The notes under the pieces are model-generated. The model did no database searches and was not told the DNA's origin. It was given only the letters and a program-made list of their open reading frames with translations. Source: Kribbella catacumbae DSM 19601 (GTDB taxonomy: Bacteria > Actinomycetota > Actinomycetes > Propionibacteriales > Kribbellaceae). From it: a stretch of DNA of 64,000 nt. Position 1 is the stretch's first letter; the number at the start of each line of letters is the position of its first letter. Below, piece after piece: positions 26,812-35,230 of the stretch. Made by a program: the position numbers and the translations under genes. The stretch spans positions 1-64,000 of the forward strand of contig NZ_AQUZ01000017.1 of assembly GCF_000372465.1 (NCBI RefSeq), written 5' to 3'.

Positions 26812-27432
26812 GTGGATTCCCCGGAGAGGGTGCGACCTGGCCGCCGTATCGGCGTCATGGGCGGCACGTTCGACCCGATCCACCACGGCCACCTGGTGGC
26901 GGCGAGCGAAGTACAGTCGTACTTCGATCTCGACGAGGTGATCTTCGTTCCGACCGGGCAACCGTGGCAGAAGCTGGACCGGACGGTGTCGCCGCCCGAG
27001 GACCGCTACCTGATGACGGTCATCGCCACCGCCTCGAACCCCCGGTTCTCGGTCAGCCGAGTCGACATCGACCGGCCCGGTCCGACGTACACGATCGACA
27101 CGCTGCGCGACCTGTCCAAGCTCTTCCCGGACGCGGAGCTGTTCTTCATCACCGGTGCCGACGCGCTGGCCCAGATCCTGACCTGGCGCGACGTCGACGA
27201 GATGTTCAAGCTGGCCCAGTTCGTCGGCTGTACCCGGCCGGGGTACTCCTCCCAGGAACTGCCGCTCGACCGGCTCCCGATGGACCGGATCACGCTGCTC
27301 GAAGTACCGGCGCTGGCGATCTCGTCCACCGAGTGCCGGCAACGCGTCGCGAAAGGCAACCCGACCTGGTACCTGGTGCCCGACGGGATCGTCCAGTACA
27401 TCGCCAAGCGCGACCTCTACATCAACCACTAG
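26812..27432 (+). CDS. nadD: Nicotinate-nucleotide adenylyltransferase
   Basis: Adenylates nicotinate mononucleotide to deamido-NAD, an essential step of NAD synthesis. The 206 residues contain the nucleotidyltransferase motif [11 protein letters not shown] (17-27) and ISSTECR (170-176), both diagnostic. GTG start. It is followed after 28 bp by rsfS, a near-universal arrangement in Actinobacteria. Confidence 0.97.
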   Translation: MDSPERVRPGRRIGVMGGTFDPIHHGHLVAASEVQSYFDLDEVIFVPTGQPWQKLDRTVSPPEDRYLMTVIATASNPRFSVSRVDIDRPGPTYTIDTLRDLSKLFPDAELFFITGADALAQILTWRDVDEMFKLAQFVGCTRPGYSSQELPLDRLPMDRITLLEVPALAISSTECRQRVAKGNPTWYLVPDGIVQYIAKRDLYINH

Positions 27433-27460
27433 AAGCCTGCATCACTATCAAAGGACCGTA

Positions 27461-27928
27461 ATGCCTGCCACCGAACGCGCCATCGAGCTGCTCACCGCGG
27501 CCGCCGAGGCGGCCCACGACAAGAAGGCCGAGAACGTTCTCGCGTTCGACGTCTCCGAGCAGCTGGCCATCACCGACGCGTTCCTGGTCGCCTCCGCCTC
27601 CAACGACCGCCAGGTCCGCGCGATCGTGGACGCGATCGAGGACAAGCTCCGGGTCGACTTCGACGCCAAGCCGGTACGCCGGGAGGGCGCGCGCGAAGGC
27701 CGCTGGGTGCTGCTCGACTACCTCGAGGTGGTCGTCCACGTGCAGCACGACGAGGAGCGCAGTTTCTACTCCCTCGAGCGGCTCTGGCGTGACTGCCCGA
27801 TCATCCCGCTCCCGGGCCCGGACGGCACCATCGCAGCACCGGCCCCCGTCGCCGACCGGTCCGCCGATGTCGACCCCGCGCCCGCCGCCGGGTCCTCCTC
27901 CGCCGAGCCCTCTTCCGCGGCCGAATGA
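27461..27928 (+). CDS. rsfS: Ribosomal silencing factor RsfS
   Basis: Binds L14 and blocks subunit joining in stationary phase. The conserved domain occupies residues 5-112 (TDAFLVASASNDRQVRAI, GRWVLLDYLEVVVHV, YSLERLW). A ~40-residue Ala/Pro/Ser tail follows, longer than usual and probably disordered. ATG with AAGGA upstream. It overlaps the phosphatase gene by 4 bp. Confidence 0.97.
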   Translation: MPATERAIELLTAAAEAAHDKKAENVLAFDVSEQLAITDAFLVASASNDRQVRAIVDAIEDKLRVDFDAKPVRREGAREGRWVLLDYLEVVVHVQHDEERSFYSLERLWRDCPIIPLPGPDGTIAAPAPVADRSADVDPAPAAGSSSAEPSSAAE

Positions 27929-28569
27929 CCGCGGGCCGGCTGATCGTCTGGCGCCACGGCCGGACCGAGTGGAACCTGCAGGACAAGATCCAGGGCCAGG
28001 CCGACATCCCGTTGGATGATGTCGGTCTCGCTCAAGCGCGCGCGGCGGCCTCTCGCCTCGCCTCACTCGCCCCGACGCGCCTCTTCTCCAGCGACCTCCA
28101 GCGCGCCGCCGCGACCGCGGGCGAACTGGCCGTACTGACCGGCCTGAAGGTCGAGTACGACGAGGCGTTGCGCGAGATCGACGTCGACGACTGGGCCGGC
28201 CTGACGATGGAAGAGCTGGCCGCGATGCACCCCGAGGCCGCCGCCCGCATCCGCGCCGGCGAACCCCAACAGCGTGGTACAGCAGGCGAAACCGTCGAAC
28301 AGGTCGCCGAACGCTTCGCCCCCGCCCTGGCCCGCGCAGTAGAACTCGGCGAGCCCTCGGACACCATCGTCGTAGCAACTCACGGCCTGGCAGCCCGCGT
28401 GGGCATCTGCCTCTTCCTCGGCATCCCCCAAGCCAACTGGCCGGCCTTCGGAGCCATCGCCAACTGCAACTGGATCTCCCTCCTCCCCGGCCGCCTAGGC
28501 TGGCGCATCGAAGAGTGGAACGCCGGCTCCCTCCCCGAACCAGTAATGAGCGACGACCCCCAACGCTGA
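27925..28569 (+). CDS. gpgP: Histidine phosphatase, probable glucosyl-3-phosphoglycerate phosphatase
   Basis: The 214-residue branch-1 histidine phosphatase has catalytic RHG at 10-12, acidic Glu84 and second His153 (ATHG). In Actinobacteria the gene after rsfS is usually gpgP, which dephosphorylates glucosyl-3-phosphoglycerate for glucosylglycerate and methylglucose lipopolysaccharide synthesis; the specific activity is inferred from this position. ATGA overlap with rsfS. Last gene of the nadD operon. Confidence 0.85.
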   Translation: MTAGRLIVWRHGRTEWNLQDKIQGQADIPLDDVGLAQARAAASRLASLAPTRLFSSDLQRAAATAGELAVLTGLKVEYDEALREIDVDDWAGLTMEELAAMHPEAAARIRAGEPQQRGTAGETVEQVAERFAPALARAVELGEPSDTIVVATHGLAARVGICLFLGIPQANWPAFGAIANCNWISLLPGRLGWRIEEWNAGSLPEPVMSDDPQR

Positions 28570-29052
28570 GTTACACCGCGCGTCCGCCGCCCGCTCGCTC
28601 CCAGCTGTGGCCGCTCCCACCACCCCTCACCGCTCCTCCGTCGCGCGAGCCCGCTCCTCCGTCGCGGCACGTGGGCCTGCGCGACTTGTCTCGTGCTGGG
28701 GGAGCGCGGGCTCCCGGTGCGCAGACCAGCGATGATCACAACGTCGGTCACTTCCATGGCATGGAAGTGGTCAGCGCACGTAGCCCACGCACCCGGTTGC
28801 CCCTCCTACGTCGCGGTGGGTACGGACTTGCGGCTCGCCCTTGCCGGGGGAGCGGGTCAGCCGGCCTTTCGCCTGCCGTGGAAGCCAACCTCCGCGCGTT
28901 GAGAACCCCGATCGACCTATCACTGACAGGCCCACCCAGCCCGCCAAACCCACCCCTCTCAGACGTGCTCTTCCTCACCTCCACCCCCACCCCACCCGAT
29001 TTTTCTTTGCGGCCCCCCATCCGCTAAACTTCCGGAGTCCGCAAGACACCGC
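28570..29052. other. Gene-poor stretch before tRNA-Ala, with an anticodon-arm copy
   Basis: No convincing gene; frames here have no start signals or family similarity. 28751-28767 is an exact copy of the 17-nt tRNA-Ala anticodon stem-loop found at 29079-29095, and similarity continues for about nine more bases. CGCTCCTCCGTCG occurs twice near 28630-28660 and again near 29250. TAAACT at 29025-29030 is a candidate -10 box for the tRNA. Confidence 0.6.
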
Positions 29053-29128
29053 GGGGCTTTGGCGCAGTTGGTAGCGCGCTTCCATGGCATGGAAGAGGTC
29101 AGGGGTTCGAATCCCCTAAGCTCCACCA
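29053..29128 (+). tRNA. tRNA-Ala (anticodon GGC)
   Basis: Full cloverleaf. Acceptor GGGGCTT/AAGCTCC; D-stem GCGC/GCGC; anticodon stem CTTCC/GGAAG with 7-nt loop ATGGCAT and anticodon GGC at 29086-29088; T-stem AGGGG/CCCCT with loop TTCGAAT. The CCA tail is encoded (29126-29128). Reads GCC/GCU. The 3' half is duplicated at 31109-31153. Confidence 0.97.
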
Positions 29129-29137
29129 AAAGCAACC

Positions 29138-29170
29138 AGGCCGGTCTCCCAAGAGACCGGCCTTTCCCTT
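29138..29170 (+). terminator. Terminator after tRNA-Ala
   Basis: AGGCCGGTCTC and GAGACCGGCCT form an 11-bp perfect stem with a CCAA loop, followed by a T-rich run (TTCCCTT). A classical intrinsic terminator. Confidence 0.9.
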
Positions 29171-29863
29171 GTACTCTGTCGTACCCGCGCACCCTCCGCC
29201 ACTCGCTCCTACGTCCCTCCCAGCACCGGCCGCTCCCGTCCACCCTTCCGGCGCTCCTCCGTCGTGCTGGGTGCCCACGCGCGCGCAGTTTCGTGCTGGG
29301 GTTGCGTCCCTGAGCACCTCCGAGACGTATCACTCGATCTCAGTCAGGGGTCATCGCCGTGGTCGCCTGACAACTTCTCTACGTCTTCAAGACAGGCCCC
29401 TCCGGGGCCCGAAAGCGCGCCGCCACTACAGGGCGGGCCGCCTGCCCGCCGCTCCGCTCTGGGCGCGTCCCTTGGCTTGGCGCGCACGTGCCAACAGGGT
29501 GCCGGGTCGAAGACAGCAGAACTCGCCGTCAACGCTCGACACCCTGCCGGTGCACCACTCGCCGGAGAGGCCCGGCCACCGCTTCGGTCCGGTTGCCCAC
29601 CCCGCCCGCCGATCCGTGGGGTTCCCGCATCGCCCCGCTAGCAATCGTGAAAGGGACGCTTCGGCACGACACGCGTCAAGAGCGCCTGCGTCCCTGCGGG
29701 ATCTCCGACCCTTGACCCGCACCGCACCGAACCTAAGGGCGGCAGCTATCGGAGCGATGCGGGAGGACTGCCCGCGCGCTTGACACGTAACCGTCAAGTT
29801 GAGGGTCAACGCTGACATCCGCTGTGTTTCTGGCGTCCGCTCCGTTTCCCAGCGCCTGGCCAG
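29171..29863. other. Non-coding or unrecognised interior of the tRNA-Ala insertion
   Basis: About 690 bp with no recognisable gene. A 130-codon frame on the minus strand (29426-29818) and a 204-codon frame on the plus strand overlap each other; neither has a family match known to me or a clear RBS. Near 29780-29815 TTGAC/GTCAA half-sites occur four times in about 35 bp, looking like an operator cluster. It may be the eroded core of an integrative element. No integrase gene is present. Confidence 0.5.
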
Positions 29864-30877
29864 TCAGAGGTGGAGCCGCTCCGCCAGACCGGCGATCTCG
29901 ATTGTGACGAGGAGCCGTCGGGTCAGCTCGCGGAACCCTGTGCGTGCGTTGACGGCTCGCATCCCGGTGTTGGCGACAGCGGTGGTGCTGGACAGGCGAC
30001 GCACGTTCGGCAACTCGTCCGCGAGCCGGAGGGCCATAGCGGCCTTCACCCAAGTCGCCAGTCCATGTCGTCGGTGCTCACCTACAACGACCGTGTCCTC
30101 CTGGCCCACGTCGACGCTTGAGCGGCCAACCTCCACCGCGGGGAATGCCGCCACCGTGGACGTGCCGGCGACGGCGGCGGCGGTGACCCACAGCTCGACA
30201 CCGCGGTCGGCGCGTTCGCGCTCACTCTGGCGTACGAGGTCGCGGTCCCACACAACGACCGCACCCGGCGGCAGATGGTTATTTGGCGCATCGGCGATCG
30301 CGCGCTTCGCCAAGGCATAGGAGTCGACCAGGAGATCCGGTGCGCGGCCAGACCAGTGCACCAGCTGGTAACCGTCATGGTCAGTAGTGACGCTCCGCTC
30401 AAGGACAGCACGGTCGAGGGTCGCGAAGTCCAACACATTGATGACGAGTTCGTCACCGACAGTGGCGCCCAGATGGAGGGCATATCTCGCGCCGGGTGTA
30501 TCCGCGAGGACCGTAGTGGCGAGAATCTCCGTACCCGCAGCCCGCTGGTCACGGACCACTTCAGTGAGAAGCGACCGACCGACGCCGTGGCCACGCATGT
30601 CGGGCAGGACGTAGATCCGCGTAAAAGCTGTCTTGGGCTCGCCGGCGGGACGGACCTCCGCGGCACCGATCACCGTCCCGTCGAGATAACCAGCCCACCG
30701 AGTCGTCCTCGGGTCGGAGAGCTGCTCGCGGAGACGCTCACAGGACTGAGCAGGTGCGGGAGCATACTCTCCGCGCTCGATCGCACCCACCGCACGCACC
30801 ACGTCGCTCCATGCCGCAAGCCGTAACTCATCGACCTCAGGCCGCAGAAGGTCAACACCGACACCGGGAATTCGCAC
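29864..30877 (-). CDS. Tandem-GNAT acetyltransferase (mycothiol-synthase-like architecture)
   Basis: The 337-residue protein has two GNAT domains. The first acetyl-CoA-binding motif is IYVLPDMRGHGVGRSLL (about 88-104) and the second is EHRRHGLATWVKAAMALRL (about 267-285). The C-terminal NTGMRAVNARTGFRE fits the end of a GNAT fold. The GTG at 30877 is chosen because TAGTCT lies seven bases upstream (leaderless pattern); ATG codons at 30898 and 30907 are alternatives. It is the only clear gene between the tRNA-Ala and its partial copy. Substrate unknown. Confidence 0.8.
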   Translation of the reverse strand: MRIPGVGVDLLRPEVDELRLAAWSDVVRAVGAIERGEYAPAPAQSCERLREQLSDPRTTRWAGYLDGTVIGAAEVRPAGEPKTAFTRIYVLPDMRGHGVGRSLLTEVVRDQRAAGTEILATTVLADTPGARYALHLGATVGDELVINVLDFATLDRAVLERSVTTDHDGYQLVHWSGRAPDLLVDSYALAKRAIADAPNNHLPPGAVVVWDRDLVRQSERERADRGVELWVTAAAVAGTSTVAAFPAVEVGRSSVDVGQEDTVVVGEHRRHGLATWVKAAMALRLADELPNVRRLSSTTAVANTGMRAVNARTGFRELTRRLLVTIEIAGLAERLHL

Positions 30878-31108
30878 AGCCCCCAGACTAAACGCCATCC
30901 AGACCATGATCCGAGCCACAACGTGCAGCGGAAGGCGGGGAGTCGGCAGGCCACCGGACCGTCTACCGCCGTGGGAGGATTTTGGGAGCGAACCACCCGT
31001 AACAACCGTCTTGAAGCGGGTCCAGCCCGTATCAACCAGGACGGCGAGAACTCCTTGTAGATAAGGGAAAATGCGCCGCTCCGCATGAATCGCCAGGGTG
31101 ACCCCCGC

Positions 31109-31153
31109 CCATGGCATGGAAGAGTCAGGGGTTCGAATCCCCTAAGCTCCACC
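31109..31153 (+). repeat. Partial copy of tRNA-Ala 3' half (attachment-site remnant)
   Basis: 45 bp matching tRNA-Ala positions 29082-29127 from the anticodon loop to the 3' end, including AGGGGTTCGAATCCCCT and AAGCTCC, with one base deleted. Such a direct repeat of a tRNA 3' end is what tyrosine integrases leave at the far end of an integrated element. It lies 2.03 kb from the intact tRNA. Confidence 0.85.
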
Positions 31154-31176
31154 CACCCGGTCATGTGACTCCCTCC

Positions 31177-31200
31177 ACCGCCGCTGATCTGCGGTTTCGT
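31177..31200 (+). terminator. Hairpin with T-rich tail after the tRNA remnant
   Basis: ACCGC/GCGGT stem with 9-nt loop followed by TTTCGT. Weak but positioned as a terminator following the tRNA copy. Confidence 0.4.
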
Positions 31201-31340
31201 TGGGTGCTGGGGGTTCATGTGGCTCAGGGTTCTTACTAGAACACGGCGCCGAAACAACGCCACGTGGTAGGACCCGGACACCGTTGGTAGCCACAGGGCC
31301 GCCTCCCCAGACGCCGGCCGTGGGTCGTCCCCTTCGCCTT

Positions 31341-31379
31341 TACGCTGATCCGATGACGAAGGAGCGGCGTGGAGCTTAG
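31341..31379 (+). promoter_or_regulatory. TACGCT box and 8-codon mini-ORF at the lysR start
   Basis: TACGCT (31341-31346) lies six bases before an ATG (31353) that opens an 8-codon frame ending at 31379. The frame contains the AAGGAG ribosome site for the lysR GTG at 31369 and overlaps its start. It may couple lysR translation to a leaderless mini-ORF; possibly fortuitous. Confidence 0.4.
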
Positions 31380-32253
31380 AGACATCGAGATCTTCCTGAC
31401 GCTGGCCGAGGAGCTGCATTTCGGGCGTACCGCACAGCGGCTGCACCTCTCCCAGGCGCGTGTCAGCCAGTCGATCAAGAAGCAGGAACGAGATGTCGGC
31501 ACCCCGCTCTTCGACAGGAGCACCCGTGCCGTAACCCTGACGCTGGTCGGCGAGCAACTGCGCGACGACCTGCGGCCGATCTACCGCGGCCTGAGGGAGA
31601 GCGTGGAACGGGCGAGCCTGGCCGCCCGCGGCAAGACCGAGGTGCTGCGCATCGGCATGATTGCGAGCAACGCCTACGACTTGGGCCCGTTCTGGACTGG
31701 ATTCCGCTCCCGGCACCCGGAGTGGGACCTGCGGGTCCAGCACAATCCCTTCATCGACGCCTTCCGCGCCGTGCGCGCCGGGGAGATCGACATCCTGATC
31801 GCCTGGTTTCCCGTCGAGGAGCCCGACCTCGTAGCAGGACCGATTATCTTCACTGAGCCGCGCGTGGTGATGGTGGCCGCCTCCCATGTATTGGCGACGC
31901 GCGGGCGGATCTCCAGGGAGGGCCTCGCCGACTTCAACGTCCTGGGCACAGCCGTGCCCGAATACTGGGAGGACGCGGTCTCTCCGTTCTACACCCCAAA
32001 GGGCCGCCAGATCCCGCGCGACGACGTGGTCAGGGACTGGGATGACCTGACGTTCAAGGTCGCCAACGGTCAGCACGTTCAACCCGTGCACCTGCACGCA
32101 CTCCGCTACCACTCCCGCCCGGACATCACCTACCTGCATCTGCACGACGCCCCACACACCCGGTGGGGACTGGTCTGGCGGGCCGGCGCCGAAAGCCCGA
32201 TGATCCGCGCATTCGCCCAGGTGGTCCGCGATCTGGGTGCCGCATCCCTCTGA
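31369..32253 (+). CDS. LysR family transcriptional regulator
   Basis: The 294-residue protein has N-terminal winged HTH (ELRDIEIFLTLAEELHFGRTAQRLHLSQARVSQSIKKQER, residues 2-41) and a periplasmic-binding-like effector domain (about 90-290). GTG with AAGGAG four bases upstream. It lies upstream and co-oriented with an SDR gene, with a perfect inverted repeat (32261-32279) between them as likely operator. Inducer unknown. Confidence 0.92.
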   Translation: MELRDIEIFLTLAEELHFGRTAQRLHLSQARVSQSIKKQERDVGTPLFDRSTRAVTLTLVGEQLRDDLRPIYRGLRESVERASLAARGKTEVLRIGMIASNAYDLGPFWTGFRSRHPEWDLRVQHNPFIDAFRAVRAGEIDILIAWFPVEEPDLVAGPIIFTEPRVVMVAASHVLATRGRISREGLADFNVLGTAVPEYWEDAVSPFYTPKGRQIPRDDVVRDWDDLTFKVANGQHVQPVHLHALRYHSRPDITYLHLHDAPHTRWGLVWRAGAESPMIRAFAQVVRDLGAASL

Positions 32254-32260
32254 CCTGCAC

Positions 32261-32279
32261 CGATAAGCGCCCCTTATCG
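32261..32279. promoter_or_regulatory. Inverted repeat between lysR and SDR genes
   Basis: CGATAAG (32261-32267) and CTTATCG (32273-32279) form a perfect 7-bp inverted repeat, spacer CGCCC. It sits just after the lysR stop and about 120 bp before the SDR start, so it is a candidate operator or short hairpin. Confidence 0.5.
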
Positions 32280-32397
32280 CAGTCTTGCAGTAATCGGCGT
32301 TGCTCCCGCCGATCGCCCTCCTTGATCCTGGTCATGGTCGCACGCTGTCAGTGCCGCGGTTCAGAGTTCAACCACACGAACAGACAAGGATCACTCA

Positions 32398-33159
32398 ATG
32401 GGCAAGATCGCACTGGTCACGGGCGCCTCGCGGGGGATCGGACGGGCCATCGCGCAGCGACTGGCCGCCGACGGCGCGCTGGTGGCCGTCCACTACGGCG
32501 GCAACGAGCAGGCCGCGCGGGAGACCGTCGAGTTGATCGAGAAGGACGGCGGGCAGGCCTTTGCGGTTCGAGCCGAGCTGGGTGTTCCCGGCGACGTGGA
32601 CACCCTCTTCGCCGCTCTGGAGACCGGGCTGCGCGCCCAGACGGGGCAGCTGCAACTGGACATCCTGGTCAACAACGCCGCGACCAACGTGGGCGGGCCG
32701 CTCGACACGATCACGCCCGAGGCGTTCGACCGGCTGATCGCGATCAACACCAAGGCCCCGCTCTTCATCATCCAGCGGGCACTGCCCCTGATCAACGACG
32801 GCGGCCGCATCATCAACATCTCCACCGCCGCGACCAGGATCGCGATGCCCGAGCAGCCGTACGTGATGAGCAAGGCCGCCGTGGAGGTGCTCGGCCGGTC
32901 GCTGGCCCACCAGGTCGGCGCCCGCGGGATCACCGTGAACACGGTCTCGCCCGGCCCGACGATGACCGACATGAACCCGTGGATGCTTGGCAACCCGCAG
33001 GTCCAGGAGATGGTAGGCAGCGGCAACGCGATCCCCAGGGTGGGCCGGGCCGCCGACATCGCCGACGTGGTCGGATTCCTAGCCTCAGAAGAGGGTCGCT
33101 GGGTGACCGGCCAGACCATCGACGCCTCGGGCGGCTGTTTCCTCGGGCCGAGGTTCTGA
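32398..33159 (+). CDS. Short-chain dehydrogenase/reductase
   Basis: Classical SDR of 253 residues: cofactor motif TGASRGIG (8-15), NNA near 92-94, catalytic Ser142, Tyr155 and Lys159 (YVMSK). The basic Arg12 after the motif suggests NADP. ATG with AAGGAT upstream. Likely target of the preceding LysR regulator. Substrate unknown; 3-oxoacyl-ACP reductase-like members have the same signature. Confidence 0.9.
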   Translation: MGKIALVTGASRGIGRAIAQRLAADGALVAVHYGGNEQAARETVELIEKDGGQAFAVRAELGVPGDVDTLFAALETGLRAQTGQLQLDILVNNAATNVGGPLDTITPEAFDRLIAINTKAPLFIIQRALPLINDGGRIINISTAATRIAMPEQPYVMSKAAVEVLGRSLAHQVGARGITVNTVSPGPTMTDMNPWMLGNPQVQEMVGSGNAIPRVGRAADIADVVGFLASEEGRWVTGQTIDASGGCFLGPRF

Positions 33160-33205
33160 CCTTGAACCGCTTTGGTCATGCCCTCCCCGTGTCACGGATC
33201 ACCAA

Positions 33206-33586
33206 TTGACCGCCAGACACCGGCCGTGGGCCGTCGCGTTGACGCTGATCTGCTCGGCCAGCATGCTGGCCCCCGGTCTGTGGGCGTTCTTCGCCCCGGA
33301 GTCGTTCATCGCGTTCGTCAACTACCACCCCTACAACGAGCACCTAACTCACGATGCCGGAGCGTTCCAGATCGGTATCGGCGCTGCTCTGATCTTCGCC
33401 CTGATCTGGCATGACGGTCTGGTTGCCGCGCTGGCTGGGTTTGCCGTCGCTGCCGGCCTGCACACGCTGTCGCACTACCTCGACCGGCACAGCGGCGGCC
33501 ACAGCAGCGATGTCCCAACCCTCGGGCTGTTCGCTGTCCTGGCCCTGATTGCCATCTACCTACGTGTCCGCGGGAGCAAATCGTGA
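33206..33586 (+). CDS. Small integral membrane protein
   Basis: 126 residues with four predicted helices (about 9-30, 52-68, 71-88, 103-121), a His-rich loop (HTLSHYLDRHSGGHSS) and conserved-looking FVNYHPYNEHLTHDAGAFQIG. TTG start; an internal GTG is possible. Its stop overlaps the next gene (GTGA). No family named with confidence. Confidence 0.72.
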   Translation: MTARHRPWAVALTLICSASMLAPGLWAFFAPESFIAFVNYHPYNEHLTHDAGAFQIGIGAALIFALIWHDGLVAALAGFAVAAGLHTLSHYLDRHSGGHSSDVPTLGLFAVLALIAIYLRVRGSKS

Positions 33587-34488
33587 GAATCATCTTGGCC
33601 GGAGCAGGCGGCGCGATCGGGATCCCGCTCACCAGTGCGCTGATCAATGCGGGACACGAGGTCATCGCGCTGAGCCGTACCGCAAGCGGTGCGCCTGTCG
33701 GTGCCGAGCCGCTGGTCGCCGACGCGCTGGACCGTGATGGTCTCCAGCGTGCGGCGGCGGGTCGGCGCGCCGACGCGGTCATCCACCAGTTGACCGCGTT
33801 GAAGAAGGCGCCGATGCGGCATCGGGACATGGCCGCCACCAACCGGCTACGCGTCGACGGCACCGCCAACCTGATCGCGCTAGCCCAAGAGGTTGGCGCG
33901 ACCAGGTTCCTCACGCAATCCATGATCTTCGGGTACGGCTATGGCGACCTCGGTCCCCGCCTGATCACCGAAGACGACCCGTTCGGTAGTCCGGGGCACG
34001 GGCCCTTCCAGGACCACATCAACGCCATGCGCTCCACCGAGCAGCAGGCTTTCGCCGCCGACGGCATCGAGGGCATCGCCCTGCGCTACGGCATCTTCTA
34101 CGGCGCTGCAGGCGACCCCACCATCGACCAGGTACGGCGGGGCAAGCTGCCGGCGCCCAAGGGCGGCATCATGTCCCGCATCCACGTCGGCGACGCTGCG
34201 TCCGCCACCCTCGCCGCGCTGGAGCGGGGTCGTGGTGGCCAGGCGTACAACGTCGTCGACGACGAACCGGCGAGCTGGCGTGACTTCTACTGCGCGGTCG
34301 CCGAGGCCTACGGGGCGCGGGCGCCCAGGGCCGTGCCCGCGTGGCTGCTGAAGGCCACGCCGTACCTCCACGGGATCTTCACCGGCACTTACCGCATCTC
34401 CAACGCCAAGGCCAGGACCGAACTCGGCTGGACACCCGCCTATCCCACCTACCGTGACGGCATCCGGGCGATGGCGGAGGTCCGATGA
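33583..34488 (+). CDS. NAD-dependent epimerase/dehydratase-like protein (paralogue 1)
   Basis: The 301-residue extended-SDR has cofactor motif GAGGAIG (8-14, GxxGxxG) and the later blocks FLTQSMIFGYGYGD, EDDPFG, RSTEQQ, ALRYGIFYG and AYNVVDDEPASWRDF. It is clearly paralogous to 35227-36147, which shares EDDPFG, RSTEQQ, ALRYGMFYG and VVDD/IVDD blocks. Part of a tightly packed run of four genes alternating membrane protein and epimerase. Substrate unknown. Confidence 0.88.
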   Translation: MRIILAGAGGAIGIPLTSALINAGHEVIALSRTASGAPVGAEPLVADALDRDGLQRAAAGRRADAVIHQLTALKKAPMRHRDMAATNRLRVDGTANLIALAQEVGATRFLTQSMIFGYGYGDLGPRLITEDDPFGSPGHGPFQDHINAMRSTEQQAFAADGIEGIALRYGIFYGAAGDPTIDQVRRGKLPAPKGGIMSRIHVGDAASATLAALERGRGGQAYNVVDDEPASWRDFYCAVAEAYGARAPRAVPAWLLKATPYLHGIFTGTYRISNAKARTELGWTPAYPTYRDGIRAMAEVR

Positions 34489-34540
34489 GGCCGCGCGCCC
34501 TCTACATCGCGGTGAGGCATCCGAGTCAAAGGAGAGCACC

Positions 34541-35230
34541 ATGACCACCACCGCCACGACCACCACGGCCACGCCTCGCGGCACCCGGCCGCCGCTGCTG
34601 ATCCCCGTTCTGGTCTTCGCCGCGCTGAGCGTCGCCTACGTCGCCTTCAACCGCTCCACCCCGCAACCCGCCGCCACAGGCGCCGATGTCCTGGCGTACG
34701 CGCAGGCGAACGGCACCGCGATCAAGTGGGGCGCCTTCCTGCTGCTCGCCTCCGCGATCCCCCTGGCGCTGGTGGCGGCGGTACTCTACCGACGGCTGCG
34801 GGCCCTGAGCATCACCGCAGCGGCTTCGGCGCTCACCCTGGTCGGCGGAGTCCTCGCCGCCGCAGCGCTGACCATCAGCGCGATGTTCGCCTGGAGCGGC
34901 GGCCGCCTACCGGCCGACACCGGATCTGCGCTGCCGCGAGCTCTGGCCGATCTGTCGTTCCTGTTCGGCGGGCCCGCCTACGCGGTTGGCTTCGCCCTGC
35001 TCATCGTCGGGATCTCGTTGCCCGCCCTGTCGGCCGGTGTGCTGCCGCGCGCGGCTGCCTGGATCGGACTGGCGCTCGGCGCGGCGGGGATCCTGTCCGC
35101 GCTCACCCTGCTCGACCCTGCCTCCGCCTTCGGCTACCTGTTGCCGGTCGTCCGCTTCGGCGGCCTCATCTGGCTGGTGTTCGCCGCCGCCCTACTGCCG
35201 GGCACCCGCACCCCTGCGACCACCGCGTGA
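34541..35230 (+). CDS. Polytopic membrane protein of unknown function
   Basis: 229 residues with about seven hydrophobic segments (for example LLIPVLVFAALSVAYVAF, GAFLLLASAIPLALVAAVLY, AWIGLALGAAGILSALTLL). ATG after AAAGGAGAG, a strong ribosome site. It overlaps the second epimerase-like gene by 4 bp. Layout resembles DUF4386 proteins, but I cannot assign it. Confidence 0.75.
   Translation: MTTTATTTTATPRGTRPPLLIPVLVFAALSVAYVAFNRSTPQPAATGADVLAYAQANGTAIKWGAFLLLASAIPLALVAAVLYRRLRALSITAAASALTLVGGVLAAAALTISAMFAWSGGRLPADTGSALPRALADLSFLFGGPAYAVGFALLIVGISLPALSAGVLPRAAAWIGLALGAAGILSALTLLDPASAFGYLLPVVRFGGLIWLVFAAALLPGTRTPATTA

Noticed and set aside
28515-29027. 170-codon plus-strand frame before tRNA-Ala
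   Set aside because: Pro/Arg-rich, begins inside gpgP, no ribosome site, no family similarity.
31109-31153. A second functional tRNA-Ala gene
   Set aside because: Only the 3' half is present: no acceptor 5' strand or D-arm upstream, and one base is missing before the T-stem.
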